From Arthrobacter_B sp038069765 (GTDB taxonomy: Bacteria > Actinomycetota > Actinomycetes > Actinomycetales > Micrococcaceae), in contig NZ_JBBPFS010000004.1 in the NCBI RefSeq assembly GCF_038069765.1, positions 437,875-501,874 on the forward strand: a DNA stretch of 64,000 nt, read 5' to 3'. Position numbers and translations under genes: made by a program. Under the pieces are notes generated by a model that saw only the letters and a program-made list of their open reading frames with translations, was not told the origin of the DNA and did no database searches. Positions 58,694-64,000 of this stretch are shown here, one piece after another; position 1 is the stretch's first letter, and every line of letters starts with the position of its first letter.

Positions 58694-59290
58694 CTAGGAC
58701 ATGCTGCGGCGGCCCTCGAAGGCCCGGCCCAGCGTGATTTCGTCGGCATACTCAAGGTCTCCGCCCACCGGGAGCCCGGACGCCAGACGGGTGACGCTGA
58801 TGCCCAGGGTCTTCAGCATCCGGGAGAGGTACGTGGCAGTCGCCTCGCCCTCGAGGTTCGGATCGGTGGCGATGATGATTTCGGAGATCTGCTCGTCGGA
58901 CAGCCGGCTGAGCAGTTCCCGGATGCGCAGCTGGTCCGGGCCAATCCCGGCAATGGGATTAATGGCGCCGCCGAGCACATGGTAGCGGCCGCGGAAGGAG
59001 CGGGTGCGTTCCACGGCAATGACGTCCTTGGACTCCTCAACCACGCAGATCATGGTGGGATCCCGGCGGGTATCGCGGCAGATGGCGCAGGTTTCCTGCT
59101 CCGTGACGTTGCCGCAGATGCTGCAGAACTTAACCTTGTCCTTCACCGTGACGATGGATGAGGCAAGCTTCCGCATGTCATCCGGGTCAGCTTCCAGGAT
59201 GTGAAAGGCAATGCGCTGGGCAGACTTGGGGCCGATGCCCGGGAGCCTGCCGAGCTCGTCAATAAGTTCCTGAACGGCACCTTCGTACAC
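58694..59290 (-). CDS. recR: Recombination mediator RecR
   Basis: 198 aa from GTG at 59290. Helix-hairpin-helix LPGIGPKSAQRIAFHIL, zinc finger FCSICGNVTEQETCAICRD and Toprim domain MICVVEESKDVIAVERTRSF, IIIATDPNLEGEATATYL. With RecF and RecO loads RecA at gaps. Downstream of dnaX on the same strand, the common bacterial arrangement. Confidence 0.97.
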   Translation of the reverse strand: MYEGAVQELIDELGRLPGIGPKSAQRIAFHILEADPDDMRKLASSIVTVKDKVKFCSICGNVTEQETCAICRDTRRDPTMICVVEESKDVIAVERTRSFRGRYHVLGGAINPIAGIGPDQLRIRELLSRLSDEQISEIIIATDPNLEGEATATYLSRMLKTLGISVTRLASGLPVGGDLEYADEITLGRAFEGRRSMS

Positions 59291-59379
59291 GTGACCTTCT
59301 CTGCTGGATAGATGTGCGCTGTGTTTGTGCGGCCACTCGTGGGGAGACCTGCAGATGCCATGTGCCGGAGCGGCACTGG

Positions 59380-62300
59380 TCAGCGGCCGTCGAGGCTGCG
59401 TTCCTCAATCAGCCGGCCGCCCAGGATCCGTTCAATGGCTTTTCGGCCCACCAGTCCTGAATCCTCAAGTCTGATGTCGTCGGCGCTGGGGATGTCCTCC
59501 ACCAAGTTTACGTTGCTGCGCCCGGCCGAGACGTTTGCCGGGCCGCCGCGCTGGGCTGCTTCATTCAGCAGCTTCTGGTAACGGCTCAGCGGACGGCTGC
59601 CGTTGCCGGCCGCCGCAGGAGCGGACGACGACGGCGCGGGCGCGGACGACGACGGCACGGGCGCGGACGACGACGGCACGGGCGCGGACGACGACGGCAC
59701 GGGCGCCGGAGGTGCTGACGACGACGGGGTAGGCGACGACGGGGCCGGTGCCGGTTGCTGCGGCCGCACCTGAGGTGCGGCTGGCGCTGCAGAGGCCTGC
59801 GGGGAAGAATCCCGGGGGGAAGAGGCCTGCCCCGGCGCACCGGCCGGCTGGCTGCCCCGGTCTTCCCGGCGCGCGGGAGACGAACCCGTGCCGGCCCAGT
59901 TGGTGGCAGCCCATTCGGTATCCGACAGGTGTCCGGCCGAGTACACGTCAACGGGCGGTTCAGCCTGTTCCCAGGCATTGCTTTCCGGTCCGCCTGCATA
60001 CGGATCCTCAGGAGGCTCCTGCTGCCAGTCTTCCGGAAGCGGACCGGCCGCAGCTTTGCGGGTTCGGCCGGCGGGCTGCGGCGCTTCGGACGTTTGCCCG
60101 TTGTGCCGTGCCGTGCCGGAGGAACCGGTCTGGGAACCTTGGCTGCGGCGCCGGTTCAGGGCAGCCGCTGCCGCAGGTCCCGATGCCACGGGCGAAGCTC
60201 CGTGTGCGGCGGGGGCAGCAGGGGCACCGGGGACAGCTTCTGCAGGAACGTTAGGTTCAGGTGCTGCCTCCGCAGCGGGCACCGGGATGACGGCGTTCGG
60301 CCAGGCCGGAGCCTTGCCGCCGGCGGCACCGTTAGGAACGTTTGGTGCTGCTGCCGCCTCCGGCTGTACCGGAGCGGTGCGGGCTGCGGATGCCGCAGGT
60401 GCTGACGACACCGATACCGGCGATTCAGCGGATGCGGGAGCGTTGCCCGGCTGTGCCGACGGCCGAGAATTCGACTGCTGCGGCGCGGACTGCTGCGGAG
60501 CCGACGGGGCGGCCTGCCGGGGTGCGGACTGCTGCGGAGCCGACGGGGCGGCCTGCCGGGGTGCGGACTGCTGCGGGACGGACTGTTGCTGGGACGGAGC
60601 CTGGACCTGTGCGGAAGCCGGCGCCGGGGTTAGCCGGCTACCTGCTTTTGGGCCCGACTCACCCGCTGCCGCCGAACTGTCGTGCACCACGTTGACCTGA
60701 CAGTCCACACCGAGCACCTGGGTGACCGCCTTGCGGAGGTTCTCCAGATGATCCGGCCGGTTGAAGTTGGTGGCAGCGCCCTGGTTGCTGAAAGCCAACT
60801 CCAGGATCCGCCCGTCAAAGGACTTGGGGCTGGCGTTCTTGCTGACGTTGAGCCAGGTTGCACGCCGGATTCCGGTGAGGGCATCCATGATTTCGGGCCA
60901 GGCGCGGCGGATCATTTCGATCTGTCCGCCGCTCGGAGCAGCACCCGGTGCGGAGGCAGCTGCCGGCTCCGGTCGCTGTGCGGAAGCAGCGGCAGGGGAG
61001 GGCTGCCGGTCCCGTTCCAGAGCGGGAGCGTCCGCTGCGGGGCGTGCCGTGGCGGAAACGGGGGCCGGAGCGTTGGACGCAGCAGCGGAGCCGTTCGCCG
61101 CTGCCTGCGGTTCGGGCGCGGTGGCCCAGGTTCCGCCCCAGTCCAGCGGGGAGCTGTCCGGGGTTGCGGCCGGAGCCGGGGCCGGGGCTGCAGCTGCTGC
61201 GGGTGCGGGTTCGGTCCGGGCAGGAGGCGCGTCGGCCACCACGGCGGGTGTCTCCGCCGCCGTCGGGCGCGCTGCCGGGATGGACTCGACGGGTGACGAT
61301 GCGGCAGCCGCGCGGCCAACCGCCTCGGTGCTGTCGCCGGCGTAGCTCAGCCGCCGTTCGATGCGGTCCACACGCGCTGCGGTGCCCCGCTCGGTCTGGT
61401 CGGAGGCGGGCAGCAGGATGCGGGCGCAGAGCAGTTCCAGGTGCAGCCGCGGAGACGTGGCCCCGGTCATTTCCGTCAGCGCCGTGTTCGTGATGTCGGC
61501 GGCGCGGGAGAGCTCGGCGCCGCCAAGCTGGGTGGCCTGGGTGCTCATCCGGCTGATCTGGTCTTCGGGCATGCCGCGCAGCACTGCTGCGGCACTGTCC
61601 GGCATCGCGTGCACGATGATCAGGTCACGGAAGCGTTCCAGAAGATCTTCGACGAAGCGCCGCGGATCCTGTCCGGTCTGGATGACCCGGTCCACCGCGC
61701 GGAAAACGGTGGCGGAATCGCCGGCGGCAAAGGCATCGACGACGTCGTCGAGCAGCGAGATGGGCGTGTAGCCCAGGAGGTTGACGGCCAGCTCGTAGTC
61801 GAGGCCCGCGGGTCCGGCTCCGGCCATCAGCTGGTCCAGCACCGACAGCGAGTCGCGGACGGAACCGCCGCCGGCGCGGATCACGAGGGACAGTACTCCG
61901 GGCGCCACCGGAACGTTTTCCTGCTGGCAGAGCCGGTCCAGGTACGCCAGCAGCGGTTCCGGCGGTACCAGGCGGAACGGGTAATGGTGGGTGCGGGAGC
62001 GGATGGTGCCGATCACCTTGTCCGGCTCCGTGGTGGCGAAGATGAACTTGATGTGCTCCGGCGGCTCTTCCACGATCTTGAGCAGCGCGTTGAAGCCGGC
62101 GGAGGTCACCATGTGGGCTTCGTCAATGATGAAAATCTTGTAGCGGTCCCGGACGGGGGCGAAAGTGGCGCGTTCGCGCAGGTCGCGGGCGTCGTCCACA
62201 CCGCCGTGGCTGGCGGCGTCAATCTCGATCACGTCGAGGCTGCCGGAGCCGTTGCGGGCCAGCTCAACGCAGCTGTCGCACTTTCCGCAGGGGACCGGCG

Positions 62301-62502
62301 TCGGGCCTTCGGCGCAGTTCAGGCAGCGGGCCAGGATACGGGCGGACGTGGTTTTGCCGCAGCCGCGCGGGCCGGAGAAGAGGTAGGCGTGGTTAACGCG
62401 GTTTTTGGAGAGGGCCGCCATGAGCGGCTCCGTGACGTGCTCCTGCCCGATCACATCCGCGAAGCTCTCGGGACGGTAGCGGCGGTAAAGGGCTGTACTC
62501 AC
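59380..62502 (-). CDS. dnaX: DNA polymerase III subunits gamma and tau
   Basis: 1040 aa from GTG at 62502. Clamp-loader AAA+ part in residues 1-370: RRYRPESFADVIGQEHVTEP, Walker A FSGPRGCGKTTSARILARCL, zinc module CLNCAEG/CGKCDSC, Walker B FIIDEAHMVTSAGFN. A further helical domain near 540-620 (IRRAWPEIMDALTGIRRATW) is the tau-type polymerase-contacting region. The rest is about 450 residues of Ala/Pro/Ser/Gln linker, including perfect 13-aa and 7-aa repeats. The total is long for the family. No programmed frameshift site is obvious. Confidence 0.96.
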   Translation of the reverse strand: MSTALYRRYRPESFADVIGQEHVTEPLMAALSKNRVNHAYLFSGPRGCGKTTSARILARCLNCAEGPTPVPCGKCDSCVELARNGSGSLDVIEIDAASHGGVDDARDLRERATFAPVRDRYKIFIIDEAHMVTSAGFNALLKIVEEPPEHIKFIFATTEPDKVIGTIRSRTHHYPFRLVPPEPLLAYLDRLCQQENVPVAPGVLSLVIRAGGGSVRDSLSVLDQLMAGAGPAGLDYELAVNLLGYTPISLLDDVVDAFAAGDSATVFRAVDRVIQTGQDPRRFVEDLLERFRDLIIVHAMPDSAAAVLRGMPEDQISRMSTQATQLGGAELSRAADITNTALTEMTGATSPRLHLELLCARILLPASDQTERGTAARVDRIERRLSYAGDSTEAVGRAAAASSPVESIPAARPTAAETPAVVADAPPARTEPAPAAAAAPAPAPAATPDSSPLDWGGTWATAPEPQAAANGSAAASNAPAPVSATARPAADAPALERDRQPSPAAASAQRPEPAAASAPGAAPSGGQIEMIRRAWPEIMDALTGIRRATWLNVSKNASPKSFDGRILELAFSNQGAATNFNRPDHLENLRKAVTQVLGVDCQVNVVHDSSAAAGESGPKAGSRLTPAPASAQVQAPSQQQSVPQQSAPRQAAPSAPQQSAPRQAAPSAPQQSAPQQSNSRPSAQPGNAPASAESPVSVSSAPAASAARTAPVQPEAAAAPNVPNGAAGGKAPAWPNAVIPVPAAEAAPEPNVPAEAVPGAPAAPAAHGASPVASGPAAAAALNRRRSQGSQTGSSGTARHNGQTSEAPQPAGRTRKAAAGPLPEDWQQEPPEDPYAGGPESNAWEQAEPPVDVYSAGHLSDTEWAATNWAGTGSSPARREDRGSQPAGAPGQASSPRDSSPQASAAPAAPQVRPQQPAPAPSSPTPSSSAPPAPVPSSSAPVPSSSAPVPSSSAPAPSSSAPAAAGNGSRPLSRYQKLLNEAAQRGGPANVSAGRSNVNLVEDIPSADDIRLEDSGLVGRKAIERILGGRLIEERSLDGR
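59621..59704. repeat. Four tandem 21-bp repeats in dnaX
   Basis: Units at 59621, 59642, 59663 and 59684 are nearly identical (one base differs in the first) and encode SSSAPVP-type heptads in the DnaX linker. Such repeats can change copy number by slippage. Confidence 0.93.
60487..60570. repeat. 39-bp tandem repeat in dnaX
   Basis: Slightly more than two identical 39-bp units encode the 13-residue motif SAPQQSAPRQAAP in the Gln-rich part of the linker; a partial third unit follows. Confidence 0.88.
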
Positions 62503-62586
62503 AGATAGAACCCTATCGGTTGGCACTGACGGTTTGCATCCCGGCACCTGGCACGGGGAAAACCGGTTGGTCCTGAAAAAATTAAA

Positions 62587-62676
62587 GACCCCTCATGCAC
62601 CTGCCAGAGCCCGCTTACCCTTGCTACCTTCCGGTCCTGGGGGAGTTCACAGGATGACACCACATGAGGGGCCGCG
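62587..62676 (-). ncRNA. ffs: Signal recognition particle RNA, small bacterial type
   Basis: On the minus strand, CCCCTCATGTGGTGTCATCC, GAACTCCCCCAGGACCGGAA, GGTAGCAAGGGTAAGCGGGC and TGGCAGGTGCATGAGGGG form the 4.5S-type hairpin: terminal GGAA tetraloop, symmetric and asymmetric internal loops, and CCCCTCATG/CATGAGGGG closing. It lies between dnaX and a GNAT gene, a frequent place for ffs. Pairs with Ffh for membrane-protein targeting. Confidence 0.95.
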
Positions 62677-62683
62677 AATCAGT

Positions 62684-63301
62684 CTACCCGATTTTTGGAC
62701 CGGTTTTGCGGCGGCCGGTTTCCGGCGGTTCCACGGTCCGCAGATAGCGGTACATGTCCCGCCACTGGGTTCCGATCTTCTGCCAGGAGGGCAGCAGCCT
62801 GTCCATCCGGTAGCCGGCACTTTCGGCAGTGCGCCAGGAGCCCTCGTTCCACGGCTCTATATACAGTTCAATCCGCGGCATCCGCCGGACCGTCAGAGCC
62901 CACTCGGTCAGCAGCTTCAGGGCCTCGCCGGCGTAACCCTGCTTTCGGTGTCCGGGTCCGATCCAATAGCCGATCGTGTCGGGGTTCCCGGTGCGGCGCG
63001 ACGACTGCCCGGGCCACAGCCCAATCTGCCCGACGGCGGCGCCGGTCGCGGCATCTGCGACGGCGAAGGACCAGCCCGCACCGCTTTCCAGACGGTAGTG
63101 CTGCCGTTTGATGAAGGCCAGCGCCTCCTCCTGTCCTGGTGTGGAGGGGACCGAGGTGATCAGCGGAATCAGGGGGTCCTGCGAGGCCGACTGTATAAGG
63201 ACGACGTCGGCGGGCGTGAAGGCGCGAAGCGTCACCCGGAAACTGTGGAGGACAGGAAGCACGAGGGGCGTTCCCCTCAGAGCTCTTGGTGCCGCAGGCA
63301 T
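62684..63301 (-). CDS. GNAT-family N-acetyltransferase
   Basis: 205 aa from ATG at 63301, with AAAGGAAC upstream. LHSFRVTLRAFTPADVVLIQ, SFAVADAATGAAVGQIGLWP, IGYWIGPGHRKQGYAGEALK and IELYIEPWNEGSWRTAESAG are RimJ/RimL-like blocks, with the acetyl-CoA loop GHRKQGYAGEAL. Acceptor unknown. Upstream of the SRP RNA on the same strand. Confidence 0.88.
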   Translation of the reverse strand: MPAAPRALRGTPLVLPVLHSFRVTLRAFTPADVVLIQSASQDPLIPLITSVPSTPGQEEALAFIKRQHYRLESGAGWSFAVADAATGAAVGQIGLWPGQSSRRTGNPDTIGYWIGPGHRKQGYAGEALKLLTEWALTVRRMPRIELYIEPWNEGSWRTAESAGYRMDRLLPSWQKIGTQWRDMYRYLRTVEPPETGRRKTGPKIG

Positions 63302-63359
63302 GGTGTTCCTTTCGTCGTCGCTAACGGGCGGCGGTTCGGTTCCATCCTGCCCGCTAAGG

Positions 63360-63485
63360 CTCCCTTATAGGGGGTCTGTTCCTGCTCCCCATATAGAGGA
63401 TCCGTTTTGGCGCGCTACAGAGGGTCCGTTCTGGCACCCCATAAGGGAGTCAGCCGCCTGCTCCCCTTATAGGGCTGTAGGGCGG
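63360..63485. repeat. Five degenerate 24-26-bp units with CCTTATAGGG-type palindromes
   Basis: Units start at 63360, 63385, 63411, 63435 and 63461. The rough consensus is CTCCCCATATAGGGGGTCCG then TTCTG. Each starts with a small palindrome of the CCC(A/T)TATAGGG type. Non-coding, directly upstream of the GNAT gene. Spacing and lack of unique spacers rule out CRISPR. Confidence 0.8.
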
Positions 63486-63789
63486 CGATCGTGCCCTGGA
63501 CCTAGCCATGGGGCGTTTGCGGTGACGGCCTGCGGCGCTGTTCGGAGAGCGAACCAGGGTACGTATCCGGCCTGTCCGAGGGTCGTTTGGAGGCCTTCAG
63601 GAGCCGAGTTGCGGCGGGGTCCAAACCTGTGTAAAGTCTTCTAAGTCGCCGCGGCCGGGAGTTGAAAAACTTACCGAGCAGGGCGGCCAAACCCCACCAA
63701 AAACATCCTGGTGATCCATCCTGCCCCACGGGCCGGGAACGGAAAGCCGGGGCTTTTGTGCGGGGTCCTCCGGAGGAAAAAGACGCGGT
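63486..63789. other. Non-coding interval before the rRNA-type promoter
   Basis: About 300 bp with no open frame that looks coding and no clear hairpin. Composition shifts from GC-rich to AT-rich towards 63790. Confidence 0.5.
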
Positions 63790-63836
63790 TTCGGGAATTA
63801 TCCCGAATTGCTAAAACAGTCCGGATGAAATAGAAT
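63790..63836 (+). promoter_or_regulatory. Strong promoter with upstream palindrome, rRNA-type
   Basis: -35 TTGCTA (63808-63813), 17-bp spacer, -10 TAGAAT (63831-63836). Directly upstream, TTCGGGAATTATCCCGAA (63790-63807) is a perfect inverted repeat with a 4-nt centre. Followed by the rRNA-type leader. Confidence 0.75.
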
Positions 63837-64000
63837 AAAGAAACACTGCAGCGAAGAGAAAAGAAAAACAATTCATTGTTTTTCCGAGTATTTCGGATGC
63901 ATCTGTTGTTTGAGAACTCAATAGTGTGCCAAGTTTATTGATACCAATTATTTTAATTGGTTGAACTGGTTCTTCCGCCCACCCCGTGGGCGCGGAGGAC
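63837..64000 (+). promoter_or_regulatory. rRNA operon leader (16S gene expected beyond the window)
   Basis: AT-rich leader with a perfect 10-bp hairpin at 63863-63884 (GAAAAACAAT, TC, ATTGTTTTTC) and TTTGAGAACTCAATAGTGTG at 63910-63929, the conserved sequence seen ahead of 16S rRNA in Arthrobacter and relatives. The 16S sequence itself has not begun by 64000, so the assignment rests on the leader. Confidence 0.75.

Noticed and set aside
60480..60580. Possible CRISPR-like repeats
   Set aside because: They are in-frame 39-bp tandem repeats encoding SAPQQSAPRQAAP in DnaX, without unique spacers; no cas genes in the window.
63360..63485. CRISPR array
   Set aside because: Units are contiguous and degenerate with no spacers.

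Overview
The window is a stretch of high-GC actinobacterial chromosome, most likely from an Arthrobacter-type member of the Micrococcaceae. The evidence is the dense gene packing, frequent GTG/TTG starts, the dnaX-SRP RNA-recR order, a small-type PurL with PurS and PurQ, an Asp23/DUF2273/AmaP-like cassette, DUF3151 after fructose-bisphosphate aldolase, and an rRNA-type leader at the right edge. No prophage, plasmid module, CRISPR array or canonical insertion sequence is visible. The genus call rests on recognised protein families, not on a database search.

Layout. 1-9 kb: 5' part of pta, an APC permease, a thiamine-binding protein, a spermidine-synthase-like protein, an NCS2 purine permease, a tandem UspA protein, a CDF metal transporter with a small zincin. 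8.8-9.2 kb: tRNA-Glu, tRNA-Asp, tRNA-Phe and a strong terminator. 9.3-12.2 kb: a PPOX-type protein and a five-gene Asp23 envelope-stress cassette. 12.2-19.6 kb: housekeeping genes (xthA, nadE, pyrE, NagD-like, TrmH-like, fbaA, DUF3151). 19.6-21.7 kb: DUF427, an unusual repeat/palindrome block, and a sortase with a probable excalibur-domain substrate. 22.6-27.3 kb: purA, a decayed VOC gene, mscL, a CueP-like lipoprotein, DUF2804, a nitrilase-family amidohydrolase. 27.4-31.1 kb: a sigma/anti-sigma-like pair, metY with a CoA-binding protein.

31-39 kb is a sulfur-related region. An SsuBAC-like ABC importer and a downstream, translationally overlapping acs-like gene sit behind a SAM-I riboswitch on the minus strand. 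About 1.1 kb away a SAM-IV-type riboswitch precedes a DszA/NtaA-type flavin monooxygenase on the plus strand. Two different SAM aptamer classes therefore serve neighbouring, divergent units, probably to scavenge organosulfur compounds when SAM is low.

39-47 kb is accessory: a hydrolase-fold protein without a serine nucleophile, a MerR/MFS pair with a MerR-type promoter, a shortened thioester-domain LPXTG protein, several small conserved proteins, and a DUF559-like endonuclease-domain gene bracketed by two related ~55-bp palindromes. 47-50 kb holds purL-purQ-purS. 50-59 kb holds small conserved genes, a subtilisin-inhibitor-like lipoprotein, an OhrR-like MarR regulator, lysC without a visible asd, and an ABC exporter. 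58.7-63.3 kb holds recR, dnaX with a very long repetitive linker, the SRP RNA and a GNAT gene. The last 700 bp carry a degenerate 25-bp repeat array, then an AT-rich promoter and rRNA-type leader.

A recurring sequence pattern is a TANNNT -10 box 6-8 nt in front of an ATG/GTG, implying leaderless transcripts for at least a dozen genes here.
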